A DNA stretch of 64,000 bases. It comes from an uncultured Bacteroidota bacterium. Its GTDB lineage: Bacteria > Bacteroidota > Bacteroidia > Bacteroidales > GWA2-32-17. Below, one piece after another: positions 16,653-25,942 of the stretch. The DNA lies in assembly GCA_903837285.1 (NCBI GenBank), contig CAILUD010000078.1:1-64000 (forward strand). Direction: 5' to 3'. The stretch's first letter is position 1. Every line of letters starts with the position of its first letter. The position numbers and the translations under genes were made by a program. The notes below the pieces were generated by a model. The model searched no databases, was not told the origin of the DNA, and saw only the letters and a list, made by a program, of their open reading frames with translations.

Positions 16653-17087
16653 TTAAAGATTATATTTTGCTTTATATGCAAATGCATATAATTTCATTTG
16701 TTTAATCATTGATACTAATCCATTTGATCTTGTAGGAGATAAGTGAGTCTTTAGCCCAATTTTATCAACAAACCAAAGTTCGGCGTTTGCTATTTCATCA
16801 GGCGTTCTATTTGATAATACCCTTACTAACAATGCAATCATTCCTTTAGTAATAATTGCGTCGCTATCAGCATAAAATGTTATTTTTCCGTCTTTGTATT
16901 CATCTTGAAGCCAAACCTGAGATTGACAACCTTTTATTAAATTCTTGCCATCTCGATATTCTTCTTTAAAATCTTTTAATTCTTTACTTAAATCTATTAA
17001 GTAGGTGTATTTTTCCATCCAGTCGGCAAAAACCGAAAATTCTTCAACAATCTGTTCCTGAGCTTGATCAATGGTCATTTTAAGCAA
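16653..17087 (-). CDS. sufE: cysteine desulfuration protein SufE
   Basis: SufE takes the persulfide sulfur from SufS and passes it to the SufBCD scaffold. The 144-residue length is normal. The acceptor cysteine is C54 in the conserved loop NLIKGCQSQVWL. The downstream region contains the family pattern SDAIITKGMIALLVRVLSNRTPDEI and a C-terminal LSPTRSNGLVSMIKQMK helix. The start overlaps the sufS 3' end by 8 bases, implying translational coupling. MTIDQ, three codons in, is an alternative start. Confidence 0.95.
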   Translation of the reverse strand: MLKMTIDQAQEQIVEEFSVFADWMEKYTYLIDLSKELKDFKEEYRDGKNLIKGCQSQVWLQDEYKDGKITFYADSDAIITKGMIALLVRVLSNRTPDEIANAELWFVDKIGLKTHLSPTRSNGLVSMIKQMKLYAFAYKAKYNL

Positions 17088-18303
17088 ATAATTGTTTTAT
17101 TTTTAATAAAGATTCAACTAAATAGTCTATCTCGCTTGTTGTATTATAAAATGATAATGATGCTCTTACAGTACCTTCAATTCCGTAAAATTTCATTATT
17201 GGCTGAGTACAATGATTACCTGTTCTAACGGCAATATCCATTTTATCTAACATCATACCGGTATCGAAGTGGTGAATTTTTCCAACCAAAAATGATATAA
17301 CAGATATTTTATTTTCCGAAGTGCCATAAATTCTAATATCGGGTATCGTTTTAATTTTTTCGGTAGCATATTTCAAAAGCATATCTTCATATTCGAAAAT
17401 ATTCTGTCGGCCAATTTTCTCTATATATTTTATTGCGGCACTTAGGCCAATAGCGCCAATAAAATTTGTGGTTCCTGCTTCGAATTTAAATGGTAAATCG
17501 TTATAAGTTGTTTTTTCAAAAGTTACGGTTTTAATCATATCGCCACCACCTTTATATGGAGGCATTTCGTTAAGCCATTTTTCTTTTCCATAAAGAACTC
17601 CAATTCCAGTTGGGCCATAAATTTTATGACCAGAAAAAGCGTAAAAATCACAGTCAAGTTTTTGAACATCTACAGGTTGATGGTGAATTCCTTGTGCTCC
17701 ATCAATAAAAACGGGAACGTTATGGCAATGAGCAATTTGTATGATTTTTTCAATGTCGTTAATTGTTCCAAGCGAATTTGAAACATGATTTACTGAAACA
17801 ATTTTAGTTTTTTCAGAAAAGAGTCTTTCGTATGCAGATAAATCAAGATCGCCTGTATATGTTGCTGGAATAACTTTAATTTTCGCACCAGTTCTTTCGC
17901 ACATTAATTGCCATGGAACAATATTGCTGTGATGTTCTAGTTGAGAAAGAATAATTTCGTCGTCTTTTTTAATAAACTTTTCACCAAAAGAAAATGCTAC
18001 AAGGTTAACTGCCTCTGTGGTTCCAGAGGTAAAAATAATTTCGTGCTGATGTTGAGCGTTTATAAAAGATTTGACAGTTCTGCGGGCATTTTCATATGAC
18101 TCAGTCATTTTTTCGCTCAATGAGTGAACTCCACGATGAATATTGCTGTTATATTTCTGATAATACTCATTGGTTGTATCAATTACGGTTTGTGGTTTTT
18201 GTGTTGTTGCGGCATTATCAAAATAAACCAATTGTCTGTTGTAAATTTTTTGCTGGAGCAAAGGGAAGTCATTTCTTATGGCATTAACATCAATCATTTG
18301 CAT
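17080..18303 (-). CDS. sufS: cysteine desulfurase SufS
   Basis: SufS is the PLP-dependent group II desulfurase that removes sulfur from cysteine for Fe-S assembly. It has 407 residues. K227 in SGHKIYGPTGIG forms the Schiff base; D201 and Q204 in FIDGAQGIHHQP contact the cofactor; C365 in RTGNHCTQP carries the persulfide. The N-terminus shows YFDNAATTQKP and NIHRGVHSLS. It is the first gene of sufS-sufE-sufT and divergent from nadB. No strong promoter box was seen in the 170-base divergent region on this side. Confidence 0.96.
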   Translation of the reverse strand: MQMIDVNAIRNDFPLLQQKIYNRQLVYFDNAATTQKPQTVIDTTNEYYQKYNSNIHRGVHSLSEKMTESYENARRTVKSFINAQHQHEIIFTSGTTEAVNLVAFSFGEKFIKKDDEIILSQLEHHSNIVPWQLMCERTGAKIKVIPATYTGDLDLSAYERLFSEKTKIVSVNHVSNSLGTINDIEKIIQIAHCHNVPVFIDGAQGIHHQPVDVQKLDCDFYAFSGHKIYGPTGIGVLYGKEKWLNEMPPYKGGGDMIKTVTFEKTTYNDLPFKFEAGTTNFIGAIGLSAAIKYIEKIGRQNIFEYEDMLLKYATEKIKTIPDIRIYGTSENKISVISFLVGKIHHFDTGMMLDKMDIAVRTGNHCTQPIMKFYGIEGTVRASLSFYNTTSEIDYLVESLLKIKQLFA

Positions 18304-18448
18304 TATCTTTTTAAAGAATAAGAGAAAATAATTATACGCTGCTAAGTTAGTGAATTTTCTGCGGAAAATTTAAATACTCAAATACTATAATTGTTAAACA
18401 ATGTTGTAAAATTAGGGAGAGTTTATCATAATAATAGTTTCCAAATAG

Positions 18449-18456
18449 TACTTTTG
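18449..18456 (+). promoter_or_regulatory. probable nadB -7 box
   Basis: TACTTTTG matches TAnnTTTG 17 bases before the nadB ATG at 18474. No -33 TTG is seen at the standard spacing. Confidence 0.45.
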
Positions 18457-18473
18457 TACTGAATATATATACA

Positions 18474-20054
18474 ATGACATTAAGATTTGATTTTTTAATT
18501 ATCGGATCTGGCATTGCCGGATTATCTGTAGCCTTAAAAGCTGCAAAATATGGGAAAGTTTGTGTTGTTACAAAAACATTAATCGACGAAACAAATACCA
18601 GATATGCACAAGGAGGAATAGCAGCGGTTACTCATCAACCAGATTCATTTGAAAAACATGTAAAAGATACAATAATTGCAGGGGCTGGTTTGTGTAATGA
18701 AGAGATTGTTAGAATGGTTGTTAGCGAAGCACCTGAACGAATTTCTGATTTAATTGAATGGGGAATTGACTTTGATAAAAATAATGATGGTAGTTTTAAT
18801 TTAGCTCGCGAAGGCGGACATACCGAGCATAGAATTTTACATCATAAAGACAATACCGGTAACGAAATTCAAAAGGTACTTTCAATTCAGGTTAGGAATA
18901 ATCCCAATATTACTGTATTAGAAAATCATTTTGCAATTGACTTAATGACACAGCACCATCTTGGAAGTTATGTGCGACGAAGTAATACTGATACAGAATG
19001 TTATGGTGCGTATGTGATGGATTTACAAAAGCACCAGATTTTTAGATTGCTTGCCAAAACAACTTTTATTTCATCGGGTGGAGTGGGAAATTTATATTTA
19101 ACCACTACAAATCCAACTATTGCAACCGGTGATGGTATTGCAATGGTTCACAGAGCAAAAGGAATTACCGAAAACATGGAGTTTATTCAGTTTCATCCAA
19201 CTTCACTTTATAATCCAGGCGAACGACCTTCTTTTTTAATTTCTGAAGCATTAAGGGGTTTTGGTGCAGTATTAAAAACAATTTCGGGTCGAGAGTTTAT
19301 GCCCGAATATGATGTTAGAGGATCGCTTGCTCCACGTGATATAGTTGCCCGTGCAATTGATTATGAGATGAAAAGCCATGGCGACGATTATGTATATATT
19401 GATTGTACTCATTTAGATAAAAACGAATTACAGTATCGCTTCCCGAATATATATGCAAAATGTTTAAAAATTGGAATTGATATTACAAGAGACTTAATTC
19501 CAGTTGTTCCGGCAGCTCATTATTTATGTGGCGGAATTAAAGTTGATAAAAATGGCTGCTCACATATTAATCATTTATATGCAGTTGGCGAAGCTGCTTC
19601 AACAGGTTTACATGGTGCAAACAGATTAGCATCAAACTCATTAATTGAAGCCATTGTTTTTGCTCATCGTTCTGCACAGCATGCAATTTCAATGTTGTCA
19701 AACATTAAATTTCAGGAAGATATTCCTGAATGGAACGACAAAGGAACCACCCAACCACGTGAAATGGTATTAATTACGCAAAACACAAAGGAGGTTCACC
19801 AATTAATGACAAATTATGTTGGAATTGTTCGTTCTGACAGTAGACTTGAAAGAGCATTTGCCAGACATGCAATGATATATAATGAAACTGAGGAGCTTTA
19901 TAAAAAATCAAAAATCTCACAAAAACTCTGCGAGTTAAGAAACCTAATAACTGTAGGTTATTTGGTTATTAAAGCAGCCTCAGTTCGTAATGAAAGTATT
20001 GGTTTACATTATAATATTGATCATGCTTCAGAAAAAATAAAAGCAGCTTTATAA
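18474..20054 (+). CDS. nadB: L-aspartate oxidase
   Basis: NadB oxidises L-aspartate to iminoaspartate, the first step of de novo NAD synthesis, using FAD. The 526 residues cover the FAD Rossmann motif (IIGSGIAGLSVALKAA, about residues 7-22), the TRYAQGGIAAV loop, the catalytic FHPTSLYNPGERPSFLISEALRG region near residue 240, AAHYLCGGIKVD, and the GEAASTGLHGANRLASNSL signature. A SdhA-type helical C-terminal domain follows. Lack of a membrane partner and the HPTSLY/GEAASTGLHG motifs separate it from sdhA at 35.9 kb. Divergence from the suf genes fits the need of the next enzyme, NadA (absent here), for a [4Fe-4S] cluster. Confidence 0.95.
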   Translation: MTLRFDFLIIGSGIAGLSVALKAAKYGKVCVVTKTLIDETNTRYAQGGIAAVTHQPDSFEKHVKDTIIAGAGLCNEEIVRMVVSEAPERISDLIEWGIDFDKNNDGSFNLAREGGHTEHRILHHKDNTGNEIQKVLSIQVRNNPNITVLENHFAIDLMTQHHLGSYVRRSNTDTECYGAYVMDLQKHQIFRLLAKTTFISSGGVGNLYLTTTNPTIATGDGIAMVHRAKGITENMEFIQFHPTSLYNPGERPSFLISEALRGFGAVLKTISGREFMPEYDVRGSLAPRDIVARAIDYEMKSHGDDYVYIDCTHLDKNELQYRFPNIYAKCLKIGIDITRDLIPVVPAAHYLCGGIKVDKNGCSHINHLYAVGEAASTGLHGANRLASNSLIEAIVFAHRSAQHAISMLSNIKFQEDIPEWNDKGTTQPREMVLITQNTKEVHQLMTNYVGIVRSDSRLERAFARHAMIYNETEELYKKSKISQKLCELRNLITVGYLVIKAASVRNESIGLHYNIDHASEKIKAAL

Positions 20055-20077
20055 AAACACTGCAACCTTTAGTGTTT
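20055..20077 (+). terminator. possible terminator after nadB
   Basis: AAACACT (20055-20061) pairs with AGTGTTT (20071-20077) around a 9-base loop. The T-tract is poor (ATATTATG), so termination is uncertain. Confidence 0.35.
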
Positions 20078-20137
20078 ATATTATGTCTTGACTTTACGAA
20101 AAAGTATCAATAATTTTTTCTTATTAATTAAAGACCG

Positions 20138-20145
20138 TATATTTG
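20138..20145 (+). promoter_or_regulatory. probable -7 box for the C10 protease gene
   Basis: TATATTTG is a perfect TAnnTTTG match, 26 bases before the ATG at 20172. No clear -33 TTG. Confidence 0.5.
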
Positions 20146-20171
20146 TAGTTAAACGTTAAAAAAAACACAAA

Positions 20172-22313
20172 ATGAAAACAGTTATTTACATGTTTTTTAT
20201 TATCCTTTTTGCAATGCCAGTTTTTGCAAAAAAAGTAGATGTTGAAACAGCAAAATTTGCTGCTAAAAACCTATATTTTTTGAAAGTCAATCAACTTAAA
20301 ACAATAGCATTAAATCAGATAAACTTGTCATTAGTTTATACTGAAACAGTTAATGCAGAGCCCGTATATTATATTTTTAACGTGAACAATACCGAAGGTT
20401 TTGTTATTATTTCTGCGGATGATATTGCAATGCCATGTATTGGTTATAGCTTTGAAGGAGCATTTCAACCAAATAACGTTTCTCCATCGTTTAATTTTAT
20501 GATTGGAGTTTTCCGTGATCAAATTGCAACTGCAGTTACACAAAAAGCATTGCCAAGCGCAGAAGCAACTCAGGAATGGGGAAGAATTCTTACAAATAAT
20601 CCTATTTTAGAAATTAAATCGCTTAGCACAATGCCTTTATTGATAAACACCTGGAATCAGGATTGGCCATATAATGAACTATGTCCAGCTGATGCTGCTG
20701 GCCCTGGAGGTCATGTTTATGTTGGATGCGTTGCTACTGCAATGATACAGTGTATGAAGTTTTATAATTACCCAAGAGTTGGAACAAGTTCACATACTAA
20801 TAGCACACTTACAAATGGTGGTTATGGTAATCAAACTGTAAATTATACTACTCAAAATTATATTTGGGAGAATATGCAAAATACACTTGGTACCTTAAGT
20901 ACAACTTCAACTTTAGAAGTAGCAAAAATAGGTTTTCACGCAAGTGTTGCTGTTAATATGAATTATGGCGCTGATGGGTCTGGTTCACAAACCTCTTTAA
21001 TCCCAGGTGCGTTAGAATCACATTTTAAATATTCTACAGATTGTAATTATGTTCAAAAAACAAGTTATACTCAAATAAACTGGGAAAATCTGCTAAAAAC
21101 ACAAATTGATAATAAACATCCAATGGTATATCAGGGAGCAGATGCAACTGCTGGCCACGCATGGAATTGTGATGGTTATATAACTACTACTACAAATGAA
21201 TTTCACATGAACTGGGGTTGGGGTGGTTCTGCTAACGGTTATTTTTCTGTTGCAGCCGCAATAGTTTCAGGCGGTGGATATACTTTTGATCAGAATTTTG
21301 GTTGTGTATATAACATTTATCCTGCATCTGGTTATCCAGAATGGTGTGCCGGTACAAAGACAATTACTGGTCTTGCTGGCACTTTTAATGATGGCAGTGG
21401 AAATCAAAATTATTTAGACAATCAAGACTGTCTTTATTTAATTCAGCCAGCATGCGGGTCATTTGTTACAGTTTTATTTGATAGATTTGATTTAGGTACA
21501 GGCGATATTGTAAAGCTTTATGACGGAGCAACTACAAGTGCTGCAGTAATTGCAACATATGATGCAACAAATGTTCCTACCTCTATGGTTACATCAACTA
21601 CAGGCGCAATGTTATTAGAGTTTATAACAGATGGCAGTAACAATAAAACGGGTTGGTATGTCAGCTATAATTCTTATCCTTGTTCCGGATCAAAAACACT
21701 AAGTACATCCACTGGTACAATAAGCGATGGAAGTAATTCTTGCGATTATAAACCTTCTTTAATATGTACCTGGAATATTCAACCATCACCAGCTGCAGAT
21801 ACTATCTCACTAACTTTTCCTGATTTTAATTTTGCCGCAGGCGATGCAGGTGATGTTTTAAAGGTATACAAAAACACAACAGGAACCTTAGTTGGTACTT
21901 ATAGTTCAGCAAACTTACCTCCAGCTTCGCTTGATATTGCTGCAGCCAAAGTAATACTTCGTTTCCAAACAAATAGCACAAATCAAGGTGCTGGCTGGAC
22001 AGTTAATTACACTTCTTCTTTATTAACAACAGGAATAGAAAATAATTTAGCAGAATTCAATACTGGAATATTTCCTAATCCATTTACAAATGATGCAAAT
22101 ATTTCTTATTCATTAACTGATGTTACAGATGTTAAAATAACCGTTGTTAATGTTTTAGGTGAAGTTATAGGAACATATAACAAACAAGAAGTATCTGGCA
22201 ATTATATTTTACCTTTAAGTTCATTTACCGATAATATATCACAGGGAATGTACTTTGTAAACCTTTCCTTTAACGGAAAAGAAACGACAGCAAAAATAAT
22301 TTGTACAAAATAA
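20172..22313 (+). CDS. secreted C10-family cysteine protease (streptopain-like) with CUB-like domains and T9SS sorting tail
   Basis: The 713-residue protein has a signal peptide (about 1-19), then a streptopain-type inhibitory propeptide (about 20-130, with PVYYIFNVNNTEGFVIISADD). The C10 catalytic domain is at about 155-390: nucleophile C186 in GHVYVGCVATAMIQCMKFY, catalytic H329 in GHAWNCDGY, and the Trp/Asn-rich HMNWGWGGSANGYF. Two CUB-like beta-sandwich domains follow (about 395-510 and 512-620), each starting with a Cys-containing segment and having a GD(I/V)(V/L)K(L/V)Y(D/K) strand. The last ~85 residues are a type A CTD (GIFPNPFTNDANISYS ... GMYFVNLSFNG). The enzyme is exported by T9SS and probably activated by propeptide removal. 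A strong terminator follows. Confidence 0.92.
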   Translation: MKTVIYMFFIILFAMPVFAKKVDVETAKFAAKNLYFLKVNQLKTIALNQINLSLVYTETVNAEPVYYIFNVNNTEGFVIISADDIAMPCIGYSFEGAFQPNNVSPSFNFMIGVFRDQIATAVTQKALPSAEATQEWGRILTNNPILEIKSLSTMPLLINTWNQDWPYNELCPADAAGPGGHVYVGCVATAMIQCMKFYNYPRVGTSSHTNSTLTNGGYGNQTVNYTTQNYIWENMQNTLGTLSTTSTLEVAKIGFHASVAVNMNYGADGSGSQTSLIPGALESHFKYSTDCNYVQKTSYTQINWENLLKTQIDNKHPMVYQGADATAGHAWNCDGYITTTTNEFHMNWGWGGSANGYFSVAAAIVSGGGYTFDQNFGCVYNIYPASGYPEWCAGTKTITGLAGTFNDGSGNQNYLDNQDCLYLIQPACGSFVTVLFDRFDLGTGDIVKLYDGATTSAAVIATYDATNVPTSMVTSTTGAMLLEFITDGSNNKTGWYVSYNSYPCSGSKTLSTSTGTISDGSNSCDYKPSLICTWNIQPSPAADTISLTFPDFNFAAGDAGDVLKVYKNTTGTLVGTYSSANLPPASLDIAAAKVILRFQTNSTNQGAGWTVNYTSSLLTTGIENNLAEFNTGIFPNPFTNDANISYSLTDVTDVKITVVNVLGEVIGTYNKQEVSGNYILPLSSFTDNISQGMYFVNLSFNGKETTAKIICTK

Positions 22314-22316
22314 TTT

Positions 22317-22342
22317 AAAGGCTCCTCTGGAGCCTTTTTTTA
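22317..22342 (+). terminator. intrinsic terminator after the C10 protease gene
   Basis: A perfect 9-bp stem (AAAGGCTCC 22317-22325, GGAGCCTTT 22329-22337) with a 3-base loop runs into a T tract. The next gene starts only 8 bases later at 22351, so that gene depends on read-through or on a promoter inside the protease gene. Confidence 0.9.
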
Positions 22343-22350
22343 TCTAATCT

Positions 22351-24444
22351 ATGAAAAAAACTTTTATACTAATTGCTTCATTGATATTTGTTATTAATGG
22401 GGTGTTTTCGCAAACAAAATTGTGTTCAGAATACGAAGCAAATAAAAAAGCAGAAGCAGAAAATCCGGAAGCATTGCCTGCTAAAGCCGCCTTAAATAGC
22501 TTTACAAAAGAGTATGTTAGAAATGGAAACAAAACAGAAGAAGTTTATATTATACCTATAGTTTTTCATGTTTTACATAACTATGGTTCAGAAAACATTT
22601 CTGATGCACAAATACTAGATGCATTAAGAATTTTAAACGAAGATTTTAGAAAATTAAATTCAGATACTATTGATATTATTCCTGAATTTACAAGTATTGC
22701 AGCCGATTCAAGAATTGAATTTCGTTTGGCAACAATAGACCCAAATGGGGATTGTACAAATGGCATTGTAAGAGTCGCAACAAGTTACACTTATAATGCC
22801 GATGATGACTCAAAATTACAATCGCCATCATGGGATAGGAGTAAATATTTTAATGTGTGGACATGCAGTTCAATTGGTTCTGGTGCTGCAGGATATTCAT
22901 ATTATCCCTCAAGTGTTTCTGGCTCGTGGGGTGCAAGTAGAGACGGAGTAATAATATTATCAACTTATACAGGAAGTATTGGAACCGGAACTGTATATAC
23001 TTCAAGAGCATTAACTCATGAAATTGGTCATTATTTAAATTTAGCACATACCTGGGGAAGTACAAATGAACCCGGTCTTTTATCTAATTGCGATGTAGAT
23101 GATGATGTTTTAGACACTCCCAATACAATTGGTCATACAAGTTGTGATTTAGATGCAAATACTTGTGGGTTTTTAGATAATGTTCAGAATTATATGGAAT
23201 ATGCATATTGTGATAGAATGTTTACTGCTGGCCAAAAAGACAGAATGCGAGCTACCTTAAATAGTCCAATAAGCGGAAGAAATAACCTTTGGTTACCATC
23301 TAATTTATTATCAACCGGAACAAACGATGGAGCAGTTGCTCAGATTTGTGCACCTCAGGCAGATTTTACATATTCAAAGCAATATGCTTGTAACACATTG
23401 CAATTACAGTATACAAATTTAACATCAAATACAGATACACTTTCAAGCATTGTGTGGTCATTCCCTGGTGGAACACCAGCTATTTCTAATGACATAAATC
23501 CAATTATAACATACAGTAATCCTGGAAATTATAGCGCAACGTTAACTGTCTCTAATCCTGCGGGAACTGATCAAATTACCAAAACAAATATAATTCAGAT
23601 TCAGAATTCATTATTAGGAGAAGGCTTACCATGGATTGAAAGTTTTGAAAACAGTTCTTTTCCAAATAATCCATTAGATTCAAATAAAAACTGGACTGTT
23701 AAAGGTAGTGCGAATGTTCCTTGGCAAAGTATTTCGGGAATTGCCTATGACGGACAGTTTTCTGTTGCTGTGGTAAATGACAATAATAACATTGGTCAGA
23801 CATCAGAAATGTATTCTCCAAATATACTTTTTGCAGGTAACGATCCAAATAATTACTTTACATTTAGATATGCATATGCTCAAAAACAGACCGATAATAC
23901 CGACCAATTACAAGTATTTGTTTCATTTAATTGTGGGCAAACGTGGTATCCACGGTTTGCTAAATCAGGAGTAGCTTTATCAACTAATGGTGGCGTTTTA
24001 GTTTCTTCTTTTATTCCAGATACCGCTAAGTGGCTAAAACAGAGTATTAGCCTTGGTATTTTTATGTCACGACCAAATATTAGAGTTAAATTTATTGTTA
24101 CTTCTGGTGGGGGAAATGAAATTTATTTAGATGATATTAATTTAGAAAAAATAACTACCCTGGGAGAGTTACCACTTTCAATATCAAATAATTTAAGCAT
24201 TTATCCTAATCCGTTAAATGAAGAATCGTTATTAAATTTTGATATAAATATTAGGTCAAAAGTTACATTAGAACTGTTAAATGTTTTGGGACAAAATATT
24301 GCAGATTTTGAGCAGATTTATATGACAGGTCCTTATAGCATTCCTTTAGGTGATTTGTTAAAACAAAATATACATTCAGGAATTTATTTTCTGAAAGTTT
24401 CGATAAACGGAAAAACAGAAACGATAAAATTAATTAAAAATTAA
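22351..24444 (+). CDS. secreted M43-family (pappalysin-like) zinc metalloprotease with PKD domain and T9SS sorting tail
   Basis: The 697-residue protein has a signal peptide (1-20), then the catalytic domain (about 60-310). The zinc site is H223-E224-x-x-H227 with third ligand H233 (HEIGHYLNLAHTWG). The Met-turn is NYMEYAYC, and several cysteines fit M43B cytophagalysin/pappalysin enzymes. A PKD-like domain (about 340-420, with SSIVWSFPGGTP) and a MAM/jellyroll-like region (about 430-600) follow. The final ~85 residues form a type A CTD (LSIYPNPLNEESLLNF ... GIYFLKVSING). It sits in tandem with the C10 protease, suggesting a secreted protease pair. The 3' end abuts a dispersed inverted-repeat element. 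Confidence 0.92.
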   Translation: MKKTFILIASLIFVINGVFSQTKLCSEYEANKKAEAENPEALPAKAALNSFTKEYVRNGNKTEEVYIIPIVFHVLHNYGSENISDAQILDALRILNEDFRKLNSDTIDIIPEFTSIAADSRIEFRLATIDPNGDCTNGIVRVATSYTYNADDDSKLQSPSWDRSKYFNVWTCSSIGSGAAGYSYYPSSVSGSWGASRDGVIILSTYTGSIGTGTVYTSRALTHEIGHYLNLAHTWGSTNEPGLLSNCDVDDDVLDTPNTIGHTSCDLDANTCGFLDNVQNYMEYAYCDRMFTAGQKDRMRATLNSPISGRNNLWLPSNLLSTGTNDGAVAQICAPQADFTYSKQYACNTLQLQYTNLTSNTDTLSSIVWSFPGGTPAISNDINPIITYSNPGNYSATLTVSNPAGTDQITKTNIIQIQNSLLGEGLPWIESFENSSFPNNPLDSNKNWTVKGSANVPWQSISGIAYDGQFSVAVVNDNNNIGQTSEMYSPNILFAGNDPNNYFTFRYAYAQKQTDNTDQLQVFVSFNCGQTWYPRFAKSGVALSTNGGVLVSSFIPDTAKWLKQSISLGIFMSRPNIRVKFIVTSGGGNEIYLDDINLEKITTLGELPLSISNNLSIYPNPLNEESLLNFDINIRSKVTLELLNVLGQNIADFEQIYMTGPYSIPLGDLLKQNIHSGIYFLKVSINGKTETIKLIKN

Positions 24445-24453
24445 TTTTTATTT

Positions 24454-24680
24454 TAACGTAAGTTCGATATAATTTTATTTCTTGCAAAAAGAGTCTTCTG
24501 AAATATTTTCAATGATTTTTACCCTAAATCCCTAAAGGGAAATCATTGAAAATCAATGCTACCTTTATAGTTACCTTCGGTGAAATCGCTTCGCTAAGTA
24601 GGGGCAAACATTTATTTTACGCACTTCGTTTGTGAAAGAGTTCAAAATATGCTTGAAAATCTTATTTCGAACTCACGTTA
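24454..24680. repeat. dispersed MITE-like inverted-repeat element, copy 1
   Basis: This 227-base non-coding element starts TAACGTAAGTTCGATATAA and ends with the imperfect inverted complement TTATTTCGAACTCACGTTA. Inside are a hairpin (perfect 13-bp arms 24506-24518 and 24540-24552, with nested CCCT/AGGG) and a 38-base core (24570-24607) identical to copy 3. The rightmost TTA is the thiL stop codon read on the minus strand. It occupies the whole space between the convergent M43 protease and thiL genes. Confidence 0.82.
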
Positions 24681-25703
24681 TTTTATTGCATTCCAGCCTT
24701 GTGCTGTAATTTGAATAAAACTTCCTTCTGGCGAAATTAAATTTAATCCCTCTGATGCGTTTGTAATATTTCCTATAACACTTATTCCTTTTATTGATTT
24801 TATTTTTTCAAAATCAGAAATTGGTATCGTAAATAATAGCTCATAATCTTCGCCACCATTTAAAGCAGCAGTTTCGGGAGAAAAATTAAATTCATTAGCC
24901 ATTTTGCAGGTTTCCGCATCAATCGGGATTTTTTCGGTATATATTCTGCACCCTGTTTTTGATTGTTTGCAAATATGTAGTAATTCAGAACTTAATCCGT
25001 CTGAAATGTCAATCATTGAAGTGGGTAAAATCTCTTTTTCTTTTAATATTTTTATAATATCAATTCTTGCTTCGGGTTTTAATTGTCGTTCTAAAATGTA
25101 ATCATATCCCGATAAATCTGGTTGAACATGTGAAGTTTCAGAAAACACAGATTTCTCTCTTTCAAGTAATTGTAAACCCATATATGCAGCACCTAAATCA
25201 CCAGAAACGCATATTAAATCAGTTTCTTTTGCTCCGTTTCTATAAACAATATCATTTGCATCGCCAATTGCAGTAACAGAAATTAATAGACCGGTAAGTG
25301 AGCTTGAGGTATCCCCACCAATTAAATCGACATTATATTTTTTGCAGGCGAGGTTAACCCCTTCGTATAATTCTTCGATAGCTTCTACAGAAAATTTTGA
25401 CGAAACAGCTAATGAAAAAGTAATTTGTTTTGGAGTTCCATTCATTGCAACAATATCAGATAAATTTACAACTACAGCTTTATATCCAAGATGTTTTAAG
25501 GGAGTGTACACTAAATTAAAATGAATTCCTTCAACCAGCAGGTCCGTTGTTATTAAAACTTTTTTGTCAACATAATCAAGTACGGCTGCATCATCTCCAA
25601 TACCATAAAGAGTTTCTTTATTTACTTTTTTAAAGTCATTTGTTATATGATCAATTAATCCAAATTCGCCGAATTCTGATAATGGGGTTACTTTTTTTTG
25701 CAT
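24678..25703 (-). CDS. thiL: thiamine-monophosphate kinase
   Basis: ThiL phosphorylates thiamine monophosphate to the active diphosphate cofactor. The 341-residue protein shows the ATP/Mg motif GIGDDAAVLDY near residue 35, the ITTDLLVEGIHFNLVYTPLKHLGYKA region that places substrate, the second metal site DLIGGDTSSS, and DISDGLSSELLHICKQS, all in the order of the PurM-like fold. The C-terminal ALNGGEDYELLFTI is also typical. The stop codon TAA is the terminal trinucleotide of a dispersed inverted-repeat element. Confidence 0.96.
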   Translation of the reverse strand: MQKKVTPLSEFGEFGLIDHITNDFKKVNKETLYGIGDDAAVLDYVDKKVLITTDLLVEGIHFNLVYTPLKHLGYKAVVVNLSDIVAMNGTPKQITFSLAVSSKFSVEAIEELYEGVNLACKKYNVDLIGGDTSSSLTGLLISVTAIGDANDIVYRNGAKETDLICVSGDLGAAYMGLQLLEREKSVFSETSHVQPDLSGYDYILERQLKPEARIDIIKILKEKEILPTSMIDISDGLSSELLHICKQSKTGCRIYTEKIPIDAETCKMANEFNFSPETAALNGGEDYELLFTIPISDFEKIKSIKGISVIGNITNASEGLNLISPEGSFIQITAQGWNAIK

Positions 25704-25721
25704 TTTTTATAAATTAAAGAA

Positions 25722-25729
25722 CAAAGGTA
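25722..25729 (-). promoter_or_regulatory. probable thiL -7 box
   Basis: TACCTTTG on the minus strand is a perfect -7 match, 18 bases upstream of the thiL ATG. No -33 TTG at standard spacing. Confidence 0.5.
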
Positions 25730-25764
25730 AGAATAATTAATTTTTATAGAATATTCGCACTTTA

Positions 25765-25942
25765 ATTACGTGACAAACTCATGTTATTTTCAATCGTTAC
25801 AGTCGCTCAAATGGAGCTAATACCGTTTTCAATTATAGTTGGTATTAGTCTTAGCTAAGAATGGGTAATCATTGCATTTTAAGCAGTTCGTTTGTGAAAG
25901 AGTTCAAAATATGCATGAAAATCTTATATCGAGCTCACATTA
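25765..25942. repeat. dispersed MITE-like inverted-repeat element, copy 2 (degenerate)
   Basis: The right ~60 bases (from CGTTTGTGAAAGAGTTC to the end) match copy 1 with only a few differences, ending CGAGCTCACATTA. The left end is decayed (ATTACGTGACAAACT) and the 38-base core survives only as a related fragment (CTTAGCTAAGAATGGG). Its last TTA forms the stop codon of the acyltransferase gene on the minus strand. The left boundary is approximate. Confidence 0.65.
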
